A model generated the notes under the pieces. That model did not search any database. It saw only the letters and a list, made by a program, of their open reading frames with translations, and was not told the DNA's origin. Positions 41,311 through 50,156 of a stretch of DNA of 64,000 nucleotides are shown piece after piece. Where the stretch lies: the NCBI RefSeq assembly GCF_000971295.1, contig NZ_LANJ01000016.1, positions 310,001-374,000 of the forward strand, in the 5' to 3' direction. Position 1 is the first letter of the stretch. Every line of letters begins with the position of its first letter. Made by a program: the position numbers and the translations under genes. The stretch is from Devosia epidermidihirudinis (GTDB taxonomy: Bacteria; Pseudomonadota; Alphaproteobacteria; Rhizobiales; Devosiaceae).

Positions 41311-44229
41311 TTAGTGCGCTTCGTCCCAGTTGTTGGCGGCGTGGGCGTCGACCTGGATGGGGACGGTGAGGCGGACGGCGGGTTCGGCGGCGCCTTCCAT
41401 GACGGCCTTGATCACCGGAATGGCCTGATCCTGCGTTCCCTCTGGCACTTCAAAGATCAGTTCGTCATGCACCTGCAGCAGCATGTCGGCGTCGATCTTG
41501 GCCTTGGCCAGCTCGGGCTCCATGCGGATCATGGCGCGGCGGATGATATCGGCGGCCGAGCCCTGGATGGGCGCGTTGATCGAGGCGCGTTCGACAAAGG
41601 CCCGCTCGCTCGGATTGTGCGAATTGGCATTGGGGAAATTGATCTTGCGGCCAAAGATGGTCGAGACGAACCCATCGGCTTTCACGCGGCGCTTCTGTTC
41701 GTCCATATAGGCGCGAATGCCCGGGAAGCGCTCGAAATAGGTCTTGATGTAGTCGCCGGCCTCGCCGCGGCCAATGCCGAGCTGATTGGCCAGGCCAAAG
41801 GCGGAAATGCCGTAGATGATGCCGAAATTGATCGCCTTGGCGCGGCGACGTACATCGCTGGGCATGCCCTCAACCGGCACGCCAAACATCTCGCTCGCCG
41901 TCATGGCGTGAATGTCGAGACCTTCCTCGAACGCATCCTTGAGCGCCTGAATATCGGCGATATGGGCGAGGACGCGCAGCTCGATCTGGCTGTAGTCGGC
42001 CGAGATCAGCACCTTGCCCGGCGCGGCAACAAAGGCCGTACGGATCTTGCGGCCATCGGCGGTGCGCACGGGAATGTTCTGCAGGTTGGGATCGTTGGAG
42101 CTCAGCCGTCCGGTCAGCACCGAGTGCTGGGAATAGGTAGTGTGAACGCGCTTGGTGCGCTCGTTGATGTAATCGGGCAGGGCATCGGTATAGGTGCCGC
42201 GGAGTTTGTTGAGCTGGCGCCAGTCGACAATGGTGCGGGCCAGCGGAATGCCCTTGAGGGCGAGGTCTTCCAGCACATCGGCGCCGGTGGACCAGGCGCC
42301 GGTCTTGGTCTTGGTGCCGCCTTCGAGGCCCATCTTGTCAAAGAGGATTTCGCCCAGCTGCTTGGGCGAGCCCAAATTAAAGCTCTGCCCGGCCAGCTCA
42401 TGCGCCTCGGCCTCGAAGGCTGCCGCGCGCTGCGCAAATTCGCCCGAGAGGCGCGACAGGATCTGGCGATCGATATTGACGCCGCGCCCTTCCATGCGTG
42501 CGAGCACAGGCGCGAGCGGCCGCTCGATGGTTTCGTAGAGCGTCGTCATGTTCTCGGCGACGAGGCGGGGCTTCAGCACGCGCCAGAGCCGGATGGTCAT
42601 GTCGGAATCTTCGGCCGCATAGCGCGCGCCATCCTCGATGCTCACCTGGGCAAAGGTCTTCTGCCCCTTGCCCGAACCAATCAAATCCTTGATCGACTGG
42701 CCGGGATGGCCGAGCCAATGCTCGCCCAGTTCGCTCATGGTGTTGAACTGCGGACCATCAAGCGAATAGCTCAGCAGCAGCGTGTCATCGATGGAATGAA
42801 CCGGCACATCATAGCGCGCCAGAAGCCCCAGATCATACTTGGCATTGTGGAAGATCTTGAGGATCGAGCGGTCGGCAAACAGGGGCCGCAACATGTCGAG
42901 CGCCACGCGGATATCCATCTGGCCTTCGGCCAGTCCGCCGCCGAAAATGTCGCCCTCGCCCTGGGTGTGGCCCAGTGGCAGATAGGCGCCATTGCCCGGC
43001 GCGGTGGAAAAGGAAATGCCGACGAGATCGGCGGTCTGGTTGTCGAGGCCGGTGGTTTCGGTGTCGGTGGCGACATGGCCGACCGAATAGGCCGCGTCGA
43101 TCCAGCGCTGCAGATGCTCGGTATCGCGGATGATCTCATAGGCCTCGGGCTTGAACGGGATGGCGCGGGTCTGCGCATGCATGTCAGCGGCGTGGGCAAC
43201 GGTCGAGGCATTGGAGCGGCCGGTGGCCTCCTGCCGCGCGGCACGCGCTTCGGCGCGGGCGGCATTATCAAAGCCCACGGCACCCGGCGCAGTCTTGGCA
43301 GCCAGCTCAGGATCGGCGGCAAAGTCGTCGGGATTGGCATCGAGATGGGTCGCGAGCCGCTTGGTGATGGTGGCAAATTCCATCGCCTTGAGGAACGGGA
43401 ACAGCTTGCCCGGCTCGATCGGCTGGCGCGCCAGCGCATCGACATCGAGTTCCACCGGAACGGTCTGGCTCAGCGTCACCAGCTGCTTGGAGATGCGCGC
43501 CAGATCGGCATTGTCGCGCAGCTTTTCGCGGCGGGCGTTCTGCTTGATCTCGTCGACATGGTCGAGCAGGTTTTCGATCGTGCCATAGGTATTGATCAGC
43601 TCGGCCGCGGTCTTGACGCCAATGCCAGGGACGCCTGGGACGTTATCGACGCTGTCGCCGCAGAGCGCCTGCACTTCGATGACCTTGTCGGGCGTGACGC
43701 CAAACTTGGAAAACACCTCTTCCACGCCAATCCAGCGCAGCGGCGGCTGGCCGGGGCGCGGAATAGTGTCGAGCATGCGGATCGAGCCATCGGGCTCAAC
43801 CATCTGCATCAAGTCCTTGTCGGAGGACACAATGGTGACCTTGCCGCCCGCCTCGCGCGCCAGGCGCGCATAGGTGGCGATGATATCGTCAGCCTCCCAG
43901 CCCTCCATCTCGATGGAGGGGATGTTGAAGGCGCGGGTGGCCGAGCGTGTCAGCGGAAACTGCGGCACCAGCTCGGCGGGGGCCGGCGGACGCTGGGCCT
44001 TGTATTCGGTATAGACATCGTCGCGGAAGGTCTTGCCCTTAGCGTCGAAAATCACCGCCATATGAGTGGGTTCATCCTCGCCCTTGAGGTCCTCGGTCAG
44101 CTTGAACAGCATGTTGCAGAACCCCTGCACACAGCCCACAGGCAGCCCATCCGACTTGCGGCTAAGCTGGGGGAGGGCATGGAAGGCACGGAAGATATAG
44201 GCCGAGCCGTCGACGAGCAGCAGATGCAT
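41311..44229 (-). CDS. polA: DNA polymerase I
   Basis: Okazaki-fragment processing and repair synthesis. The 972-residue protein has all three domains. The 5'-nuclease comes first (LLVDGSAYIFRAFHALP; later EMEGWEADDIIATYA and GDSVDNVPGVPGIG). The 3'-5' exonuclease follows with its catalytic acid pair intact in VATDTETTGL (about residue 390), so it is probably proofreading. The polymerase domain has motif A LISADYSQIELRVLAH, motif B RRRAKAINFGIIYG and motif C QVHDELIFEVP. Length is slightly above E. coli (928), usual for this order. ATG at 44229. It is transcribed alone, with repeat E behind it. A 1000-codon antisense open frame over the same bases is a composition effect. Confidence 0.97.
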   Translation of the reverse strand: MHLLLVDGSAYIFRAFHALPQLSRKSDGLPVGCVQGFCNMLFKLTEDLKGEDEPTHMAVIFDAKGKTFRDDVYTEYKAQRPPAPAELVPQFPLTRSATRAFNIPSIEMEGWEADDIIATYARLAREAGGKVTIVSSDKDLMQMVEPDGSIRMLDTIPRPGQPPLRWIGVEEVFSKFGVTPDKVIEVQALCGDSVDNVPGVPGIGVKTAAELINTYGTIENLLDHVDEIKQNARREKLRDNADLARISKQLVTLSQTVPVELDVDALARQPIEPGKLFPFLKAMEFATITKRLATHLDANPDDFAADPELAAKTAPGAVGFDNAARAEARAARQEATGRSNASTVAHAADMHAQTRAIPFKPEAYEIIRDTEHLQRWIDAAYSVGHVATDTETTGLDNQTADLVGISFSTAPGNGAYLPLGHTQGEGDIFGGGLAEGQMDIRVALDMLRPLFADRSILKIFHNAKYDLGLLARYDVPVHSIDDTLLLSYSLDGPQFNTMSELGEHWLGHPGQSIKDLIGSGKGQKTFAQVSIEDGARYAAEDSDMTIRLWRVLKPRLVAENMTTLYETIERPLAPVLARMEGRGVNIDRQILSRLSGEFAQRAAAFEAEAHELAGQSFNLGSPKQLGEILFDKMGLEGGTKTKTGAWSTGADVLEDLALKGIPLARTIVDWRQLNKLRGTYTDALPDYINERTKRVHTTYSQHSVLTGRLSSNDPNLQNIPVRTADGRKIRTAFVAAPGKVLISADYSQIELRVLAHIADIQALKDAFEEGLDIHAMTASEMFGVPVEGMPSDVRRRAKAINFGIIYGISAFGLANQLGIGRGEAGDYIKTYFERFPGIRAYMDEQKRRVKADGFVSTIFGRKINFPNANSHNPSERAFVERASINAPIQGSAADIIRRAMIRMEPELAKAKIDADMLLQVHDELIFEVPEGTQDQAIPVIKAVMEGAAEPAVRLTVPIQVDAHAANNWDEAH

Positions 44230-44374
44230 GAGGCGATTCCGGGAGTGAACGAAGCGCGACTTTAGGGCAGTTGGGCGACCGGCAAAAGGGGCGAGGTCCC
44301 ATTTGAGCCACGATCACGCGCTAGCAAAACGTCAGCGACACTGCATTATGGTGGTGCGCATGGGAGGGCTATCC

Positions 44375-44746
44375 ATGGAAGCATATGCACTGGCGGCCAC
44401 CATTCTGGTCGTAGATGATGACGCGCTGATCGGCATTGGCACCGTCGATATGCTGTGCGACCTCGGCCATACGGCGCGCGATGTGTCTTCGGGACAGGCG
44501 GCGCTCGATATTCTGGCGAGCGGTGAGCGTGTTGACGCGCTGATTACCGATTTCGCCATGCCCGGCATGACCGGCGTTGAGCTGGCCGACAAGGCGCGCC
44601 TACTGCGGCCCGGCCTGCCTATCCTGTTGGCGACGGGATATGATGAGCTGCCCAATGGGGCGGTGTCTGACCTGCCGCGGTTGGGCAAGCCGTTTCTGCA
44701 ATCAGAACTGATTGAAAAGCTGAGCCAGGTCCTGGCGCGCGCTTAG
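44375..44746 (+). CDS. single-domain response regulator
   Basis: A 123-residue receiver domain without an output domain. Acidic pocket VVDDD (residues 12-16), phospho-acceptor D59 in ALITDFAMPGMTG, conserved T/S in PILLATGYDELP and K in LGKPFLQSEL. This subgroup, with TDFAMPGMTG, resembles the C-terminal receivers of hybrid kinases and FixJ-like stand-alone receivers. ATG 44375 behind GGGAGGG is chosen over a frame from 44303. No cognate kinase is adjacent; a hybrid kinase elsewhere or DivL/ChvG cross-talk are possible. It converges with the transglycosylase gene, and the stop codons overlap by 4 nt. Confidence 0.85.
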   Translation: MEAYALAATILVVDDDALIGIGTVDMLCDLGHTARDVSSGQAALDILASGERVDALITDFAMPGMTGVELADKARLLRPGLPILLATGYDELPNGAVSDLPRLGKPFLQSELIEKLSQVLARA

Positions 44747-45309
44747 CGCAGCCCGGCTTCTTCGAGCAGGCCCGCGCGCTTGGCATCATAATAATAGCCG
44801 CGCGCGTAAAACCGCATCGCCTGGTCTTCATTCTGCTTGGCGGTCACATAGGCCCCCGCCAGATACTTCACTGCAAAGCGCAGATTGGTTTCGGCATCGA
44901 GCAGACCCGCAGGGGCGCCCGAATAGCCCATGCCACTGGCCGTGGCGTGGCTGATCTGCATCAGGCCGTAATAGGGCCCGTTGCGCGCGGCAGCGTTGTA
45001 GCCGCTTTCACGGACGATGACGCGGCGCACCAGCCGCTCCGGCACGCTATATTGCTGGGAATAATGGGCAATCATGCCATCGAGCTCACCACCGGCATAC
45101 CCCAGCGCCATGCTCGGCGCTTCCGGAACGGTGCTGGCCTTGGGCACATGGCCGGGCTTGGTTGGCGCCACTGCGGCAATGGCGGCAGTTGCCCCGCCGC
45201 CCGGGGCTGGTTTGAACGAACTCATCGAGCAACCGGACATTGCGATGGACAGTAAAACTGTCGCCGCAACTGCTGCCACGCCACTCATTTTCGTCGTTTC
45301 AAAAACCAT
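44743..45309 (-). CDS. lytic transglycosylase lipoprotein (SLT domain)
   Basis: Cleaves the glycan strand of peptidoglycan with formation of 1,6-anhydromuramic acid. The 188-residue protein has a lipoprotein signal (helix VAAVAATVLLSIAMSGC, with C27 as the lipid-anchored residue), a linker rich in A and P, and an SLT fold. The catalytic glutamate is in RVIVRESGYN, followed by YGLMQISHATASGMGY and the conserved LDAETNLRFAVKYLAGAY. It is short, one SLT unit without extra domains. A second start at 45288 is possible. It is convergent with the receiver gene and upstream-adjacent to a 485-bp non-coding gap. Confidence 0.88.
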   Translation of the reverse strand: MVFETTKMSGVAAVAATVLLSIAMSGCSMSSFKPAPGGGATAAIAAVAPTKPGHVPKASTVPEAPSMALGYAGGELDGMIAHYSQQYSVPERLVRRVIVRESGYNAAARNGPYYGLMQISHATASGMGYSGAPAGLLDAETNLRFAVKYLAGAYVTAKQNEDQAMRFYARGYYYDAKRAGLLEEAGLR

Positions 45310-45794
45310 TCGAAAACTCTAGCTCATTGCATTGTTCAGCGCGATAGAAACCAAACACGGCATCTTGATGGCGATTTGAGGACACTGCCACAATGTGATC
45401 CCATCGATTGCACGGCCCACGCTCCACGCCGCCCCCATACAAGCCAAATGGTTTGCGAAAGATGAACACCGCTACCTATTGGGCGTTTTGTGATCACAGG
45501 GGCTACGGGTAGCGGGCGTGTTTGGGCGGGGTGATTTTGGGGTACCATCGCGGCTGGGGATGGGCGTGAGTGGCGCGCTTGCAGTTCGCGTGTCTGCCGG
45601 GGAGAAAACGTACACGCTGGAGACCTGACTGAAGCCGGTGCGTCGAATTTTTTATGGAGCGCACCTCATTGGGTGTCGCTCTGCCGGGTAAAATTCTCTC
45701 CGTTCCGGCCAGCATTTGGAACCTCATTGCCCAGCGCCAGATTTGAAGTCTAGTATGTCTGTGTAATTAGTGCGCCAAATTCCTTGGTGCCCTA
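45310..45794. other. 485-bp gap before the thi-like/sulfur operon
   Basis: The plus-strand operon promoter should lie near its right end; I see no TPP riboswitch (no CTGAGA plus ACCC/TGATCTGG-type pairing). An imperfect hairpin GAGCGCACC...GGTGTCGCTC lies at about 45656-45682. A minus-strand open frame (45503-45727, 74 codons, rich in R and P, containing LQSGLQRVRFLPGR) reads like the translation of a repeated or decayed element rather than a gene. Origin unresolved. Confidence 0.4.
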
Positions 45795-46667
45795 ATGCCT
45801 CCTCTTTTGACGCTTCCCTCCCCGCTCGTTGCTCCGTACTGGCTTCAACAGCACCTCGAAAATCCCGATCTGATCATACTGGACGCGACAGTGCCGTATG
45901 GGTCCAATGGCCCAGACGAAGCACTCGGGCTTGCCTCATGGGCAGCAGGGCGTATTCCTGGAGCGCGATTTGCCCGCCTGCAGTCCCATCTATCCGACGT
46001 CACAACCGGGTTTGGTTTTAGCCGTCCGCAACCCGATGCGCTCGTTGAAGCGCTGGCAGAGCTTGGCATTGGCGAGCATTCAACTGTCGTTATCTACGAT
46101 AATTTCCTCAATATGTGGGCGACCCGCGTTTGGTGGTTGCTGCGTGGCATAGGTTTTGAGCGGGCCGCTGTGCTCGACGGCGGGTTGAAAGCCTGGGTGG
46201 CGGAAGGCCTGCCGGTGGAGGCGGGCCCGACAGCACCTTTAGCGCGCGCGGACACGCCGCTTCATGCACGCGCGCTGACTGGCTTCAACGATGTTGGAGA
46301 TGTTCTGGGCCGGGCGGGCGGCGGCGCGTTGGTCTGTGCGCTTCCAGAGAGCTACTTCGACGGCAGCGAGCCCGTGAATGGTCGCCATGGGCATATCCCA
46401 GGCAGCGTCAATATTCCCGCAGCGAGCTTGTTGAATGAGGCAGGACAGTTCCTGCCGGTCGAAGTCTTGCGCCAAAAGCTCGCGGGGGTCGCCGGCGCCC
46501 CAACGATTACGCTGTATTGCGGCGGCGGCATTTCGGCGACCATCGTGGCGTTTGCGCTGCATCTCATCGGCGCTGCCGACAAAGTATCCGTTTATGACGG
46601 ATCCCTCGAAGAATGGAATGCAGACCCCACCCGTCCGTTGGTTGGTGGGAGTGCCAGAAATGGCTGA
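45795..46667 (+). CDS. sulfurtransferase (two rhodanese domains)
   Basis: A 290-residue tandem rhodanese like 3-mercaptopyruvate or thiosulfate sulfurtransferase. The N-terminal inactive domain (LDATVPYGSNGPDEALGLASWAAG, then RIPGARF) is followed by the catalytic domain with GHIPGSVNIPAASLL and active-site C242 in YCGGGISA. The loop CGGGISA is closer to the mercaptopyruvate type (CGSGVTA) than to the basic thiosulfate type (CRKGVT). The enzyme moves sulfane sulfur to an acceptor such as cyanide, thiols or a carrier protein. First gene of a seven-gene operon; its 3' end overlaps the next start by 8 nt, tying it to the flavin monooxygenase. Role here: probably handling sulfur released from, or inserted into, the imported compound. 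Confidence 0.85.
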   Translation: MPPLLTLPSPLVAPYWLQQHLENPDLIILDATVPYGSNGPDEALGLASWAAGRIPGARFARLQSHLSDVTTGFGFSRPQPDALVEALAELGIGEHSTVVIYDNFLNMWATRVWWLLRGIGFERAAVLDGGLKAWVAEGLPVEAGPTAPLARADTPLHARALTGFNDVGDVLGRAGGGALVCALPESYFDGSEPVNGRHGHIPGSVNIPAASLLNEAGQFLPVEVLRQKLAGVAGAPTITLYCGGGISATIVAFALHLIGAADKVSVYDGSLEEWNADPTRPLVGGSARNG

Positions 46668-48048
46668 CAAGATCATCCGGTTCAATGGCTTCAAGCAAGC
46701 CACGGTGAGTCATGCGGCAGTCGGCGTCTGGAGGCACGAGGGTAACCAGTCGCATCGCTATAATGCGCTCGATTACTGGGTCGAAACGGCAAAGACGCTT
46801 GAGGCTGGCCTGTTCGATGGCCTTTTCGTCGCTGACGTGCTGGGTGTGCTTGATACCCATGGTGGGCGTATCGACGAGACGTTGAAGCAGGGGGCGCAGA
46901 CCCCATCGATCGACCCGCTGCTTGCGGTGTCGGCGATGGCGGCAGTCACCAAGCATCTCGGCTTTGCCATCACGGTGTCGACGACCTATGAGCAGCCGTA
47001 TTTGTTGGCGCGAAAGCTAACCTCACTCGATCATCTCAGTGGGGGGCGCATCGGCTGGAATGTCGTCACCTCGGCATTGGAAAGTGCGGCGCGTAATCTG
47101 GGCTATGACAGCCAGACGCCGCATGACGAGCGCTATGCCATTGCTGAAGAATTTCTCGAAGTTGCCTACAAGCTTTGGGAAGGCAGTTGGGAAGACGATG
47201 CGGTTGTGCTTGATCGCGCCAATGGCGTTTTCGCCGACCCGGCCAAGGTGCATGCCATCGGCCACAAGGGGCGCTATTTCAGCGTGCCGGACGCGTTCAT
47301 CGCCGAACCGTCGCCACAACGAACTCCGCTGCTGTTTCAGGCTGGAAGTTCTTCGATTGGCAAGGATTTCGCAGCCCATCACGCCGAGGGTATTTTCATC
47401 TCGGTGCACAAACCGGAGATTGCACGACGCATCGTCGATGATATCCGGCAGCGCGCTGAGCGCTTTGGGCGCGACCCGGCCAGCGTCAAGATCTTTGCCA
47501 TGGCGACGGTGGTAACTGGGCCGGACGACGTGAGTGCCCAGGCATTGCATCGTGCGTTGTCGGCTACGGTCAGTACTGAGGGCCATCTGGCGCGACTGAG
47601 TGCGATCCTGCAGCTCGATCTTTCACAACTCGACCCAGACGTGCCGCTCGAATATGTCGCGACGGCCGGCATTCAGGGCGTACTCGAAATGTACACCAAG
47701 CTCGATCCCGAGCGGCGCTGGACGCCACGGGCTATCGGCGAGTTCTTGGGGATTGCTGGCGGCGGTGCCGAGTTCGTTGGAAGCGGCAACACGGTGGCTG
47801 ACGAAATCGAAGCTTGGGTCGATGCGTCGGGGATCGATGGTTTCAACATCACCGATCCAATGCCCCTGCGCAGCTTTGCCGATTTTGGCACCTTTGTGCT
47901 TCCCGAACTCCGCCGACGGGGGCGTGCGCGCACGCACTACGAGGGCAAGACCTACCGGGAAAGCCTTTACGGCGCCGGTCAGCCACGCCTCCGTTCCGAC
48001 CATCCCGGTCGCGCTTTCCGATATTCAACGACAGGAGACGACGCATGA
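46660..48048 (+). CDS. NtaA/SnaA/DszA-family FMNH2-dependent monooxygenase (copy 1)
   Basis: A luciferase-like (LLM) flavin monooxygenase, 462 residues. Family marks: SHAAVGVWRHEGNQSHRYNALDYWVE, the FMN-binding segments GLFDGLFVADVLGV and SLDHLSGGRIGWNVVTSALE, PLLFQAGSSSIGKDFAA and the closing DGFNITDPMPL. Members include nitrilotriacetate monooxygenase, DszA (sulfone cleavage), and dimethyl sulfide monooxygenase; they need reduced FMN from a separate reductase, and none is in the window. The ATG at 46660 (GGTGGGAG upstream) overlaps the sulfurtransferase stop by 8 nt and its stop overlaps the YkoF-like gene by ATGA. Substrate unknown; a sulfur- or nitrogen-containing organic compound is expected. 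Confidence 0.87.
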   Translation: MADKIIRFNGFKQATVSHAAVGVWRHEGNQSHRYNALDYWVETAKTLEAGLFDGLFVADVLGVLDTHGGRIDETLKQGAQTPSIDPLLAVSAMAAVTKHLGFAITVSTTYEQPYLLARKLTSLDHLSGGRIGWNVVTSALESAARNLGYDSQTPHDERYAIAEEFLEVAYKLWEGSWEDDAVVLDRANGVFADPAKVHAIGHKGRYFSVPDAFIAEPSPQRTPLLFQAGSSSIGKDFAAHHAEGIFISVHKPEIARRIVDDIRQRAERFGRDPASVKIFAMATVVTGPDDVSAQALHRALSATVSTEGHLARLSAILQLDLSQLDPDVPLEYVATAGIQGVLEMYTKLDPERRWTPRAIGEFLGIAGGGAEFVGSGNTVADEIEAWVDASGIDGFNITDPMPLRSFADFGTFVLPELRRRGRARTHYEGKTYRESLYGAGQPRLRSDHPGRAFRYSTTGDDA

Positions 48049-48593
48049 GCAATCGCGTCACCGCCCAGTTCTCACTCGTCCCAGCATCAGACCGTTTTGT
48101 CGAAATCATAATCGACGCTGTCGATGGCATTGCTGCTATTGAAGGGTTGAGTGTCAGCACCGACGCCGTGTCCAGCGCGTTGGAAGGCTCCGGTACTGCG
48201 GTGACGACCGCGCTTAGTCAGAGCTTCGTGCGGTCGGCCAAGACCGGCGCACATGTTGTTCAGCCACTTTTGGTCGCAAGTGATGCGACTAATGCCGTCA
48301 GCCCGCTGGACCTGTCTGGCTTTATGGCTCCCATATCATCGGGTGTCGCTGCCTATGCCCAGTTTGCGGCGTTTGGCGTGTCTGACGAGGCACGTTCTGA
48401 GGCCGTGGCGTTTCTCAACCTACTGGGCCTTTCAACTAACAGTAAGCCTTTGGTCATCCGTGTCGATGGTGACGCCCACCTGGTGATTGCTGCGCTGGTG
48501 TTTCTGGTCGAGCGGCTGGGGGCGTCATCGGGGCTCGCCACTATACAGGCCACCTTGGTTGCCAACTTCCCTGCCGCGGAGAAGTTCGCGTGA
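48045..48593 (+). CDS. YkoF-like (thiamine/HMP-binding family) protein
   Basis: A 182-residue protein with two ACT-like repeats in tandem, the YKOF family layout: VTAQFSLVPASDRFVEIIIDAV starts repeat 1 and GVAAYAQFAAFGVSDEARSEAV starts repeat 2. In Bacillus, YkoF is linked to the YkoEDC transporter and binds thiamine and hydroxymethylpyrimidine, acting as a cytoplasmic binding protein. It overlaps both neighbours by 4 nt and directly precedes the ABC permease, so it belongs to the same transport and processing system. Sequence similarity is judged by eye on a poorly conserved family, so the call is moderate. If right, it is the strongest hint that the substrate is a thiamine-related pyrimidine or another small heterocycle. 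Confidence 0.62.
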   Translation: MSNRVTAQFSLVPASDRFVEIIIDAVDGIAAIEGLSVSTDAVSSALEGSGTAVTTALSQSFVRSAKTGAHVVQPLLVASDATNAVSPLDLSGFMAPISSGVAAYAQFAAFGVSDEARSEAVAFLNLLGLSTNSKPLVIRVDGDAHLVIAALVFLVERLGASSGLATIQATLVANFPAAEKFA

Positions 48594-49378
48594 GCGCTTC
48601 GACGACGGCGTTGCAGCGCTGGTGGCATGCGGTCTGGCCCGCCAGCACCTTGATTGCGGCAATCGTGCTCGCTTGGGAGGTCTACGCCCGCTTTTCAGGC
48701 GTCAAGCCGACGACGCTGCCATCGCCATCACGGGTCGTCGAGCAGTTAATCAGCAACGCACCTGCGCTGGCTGACAACGCGCTGCCGACGATCATCGCGA
48801 CTGCCAGCGGATTTGCCCTTTCGGTCACCAGCGCTTTCGTTTTTTCCATCCTGGTGGATTTTGTCAGACCGCTGCGTCGGGCATTGTTCCCGGTCTTTAT
48901 CATCAGTCAGACCCTGCCTCTGGTGGCCATTGCTCCGCTGGTGGTGCTTTGGTTTGGCTTCGGCTTGCTGCCTAAAATTCTGCTCATCGCCCTCGTCACC
49001 TTTTTCCCGATGATGGTGTCGCTGGTGCAGGGCTACGACTCTACCGACAAAGACATGGAGTGGTTGCTGCGCTCCATGGGGGCCGGTCGACGCAAGGTAT
49101 TCTTGCTCGCACGACTGCCTTCGGCAATTCCCTACTTCTTCACCGGGCTCCGCATTTCCATCACTTACGCTGTAGTGGGCGCAATCTTTGCTGAGTATTC
49201 CGGCGCAGCCAAAGGGCTGGGCATCTACATGCTCTCCGCCAAGAACAATTTCAGACCGGACCTGGTCCTTGCTGCAGTGTTCTGCAGTGCCTTCATCACG
49301 CTCGTGCTGTTTGGCATGACCGTTGTGCTGGAGCGGGTCAGTACGCCCTGGGTTCGACGTGAGGGAGAGGCACAATGA
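48590..49378 (+). CDS. ABC transporter permease, ThiX/SsuC-type
   Basis: A 262-residue inner-membrane permease with about six helices (STLIAAIVLAWEVYARF first) and the coupling loop EWLLRSMGAGRRKVFLLARLPSAIPYFFTGLR near residues 160-190. This is the fold of permeases paired with NMT1/THI5-like or SsuA-like binding proteins (BPD_transp_1; NitT/TauT family). It overlaps the YkoF-like gene upstream and the ATPase gene downstream by 4 nt each. With the ATPase (49375-50130) and the binding protein (50157-51167) it makes a complete importer. Substrate cannot be read from the permease; see the binding protein. Confidence 0.88.
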   Translation: MSASTTALQRWWHAVWPASTLIAAIVLAWEVYARFSGVKPTTLPSPSRVVEQLISNAPALADNALPTIIATASGFALSVTSAFVFSILVDFVRPLRRALFPVFIISQTLPLVAIAPLVVLWFGFGLLPKILLIALVTFFPMMVSLVQGYDSTDKDMEWLLRSMGAGRRKVFLLARLPSAIPYFFTGLRISITYAVVGAIFAEYSGAAKGLGIYMLSAKNNFRPDLVLAAVFCSAFITLVLFGMTVVLERVSTPWVRREGEAQ

Positions 49379-50130
49379 GTGCAGAAACCAAACGTCTTGC
49401 CCTCCGCGGCGTTGGAAAACAATTCGGCGATCTCAATGTGTTGGGCGATGTCAGCATCGATGTGGCCCCCGGTGAATTCGTTTCGATTTTGGGGCCCTCA
49501 GGGGCGGGCAAGTCGACGATTTTCCAAATTCTTACTGGTGGCACCAAAGCCGATACAGGCGTTATCGCCTTTGACGGTTCGGAGCTTGCGGACGCGTCTG
49601 ACAAGTTCGCCCTGATGCCGCAGAAGGATGCGCTTATGCCGTGGCGTCGCATTGTCGACAACGCGACACTGGGGCTGGAAGTGCAGGGGCTGTCCCGCAA
49701 AACAGCGCGTGAGAAAGTGGCTCCGCTCTTTGAAGAATTTGGTCTCGCCGGGTTCGAGCAGCACTACCCGCATCAATTGTCAGGCGGCATGCGTCAGCGC
49801 GTCGCGCTGCTACGGACGGTGATTCAGCAGCGGCAGATGTTGTTGCTGGACGAACCCTTTGGCGCGCTCGATGCGCTAACGCGAACCGCCATGCAACAAT
49901 GGCTTGAACGGATGTGGGGGCAGCACAACTGGACCGCACTGCTCATCACTCACGACGTGCGCGAGGCCGTTTTCCTGTCTGACCGCATCTATGTGCTGTC
50001 GGCAAGACCGGCGCGCGTTACCCATGAAATTCGCGTGCCGCTCGCGCGGCCGCGCCGTGTTGCGGACCTTGCTTCTCCCGAGGCCACCCGCATTGAAGCC
50101 GAGCTGCTTGAAGCGCTGCTCGGGACCTGA
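49375..50130 (+). CDS. ABC transporter ATP-binding protein, ThiZ/SsuB-type
   Basis: A 251-residue nitrate/sulfonate/thiamine-precursor type ATPase. Walker A GPSGAGKST (about residues 38-46), Q-loop ALMPQKDALMPWRRI, signature LSGGMRQRVALLR, Walker B MLLLDEPFGALDALTR and the switch histidine in LLITHDVREAV. MPQxDxLxPWR is common in the NitT/TauT group. It overlaps the permease gene by four bases, and 26 nt separate it from the binding-protein gene. It powers import by hydrolysing ATP on the cytoplasmic side. Confidence 0.9.
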   Translation: MSAETKRLALRGVGKQFGDLNVLGDVSIDVAPGEFVSILGPSGAGKSTIFQILTGGTKADTGVIAFDGSELADASDKFALMPQKDALMPWRRIVDNATLGLEVQGLSRKTAREKVAPLFEEFGLAGFEQHYPHQLSGGMRQRVALLRTVIQQRQMLLLDEPFGALDALTRTAMQQWLERMWGQHNWTALLITHDVREAVFLSDRIYVLSARPARVTHEIRVPLARPRRVADLASPEATRIEAELLEALLGT

Positions 50131-50156
50131 AGCGCCAATTCAACCAAGGCAATCCA

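Noticed and set aside
41263..44265. 1000-codon plus-strand open frame over polA
   Set aside because: It is exactly antisense to a complete DNA polymerase I with all catalytic motifs; long antisense frames are expected in GC-rich coding DNA and its protein shows no family.
45310..45794. TPP or FMN riboswitch before the thiX-like operon
   Set aside because: Looked for because of the ThiY/YkoF context. The conserved CTGAGA and paired ACCC/TGATCTGG elements of TPP, and the AGGAT/GAGAGAAA-type core of FMN riboswitches, are not present.
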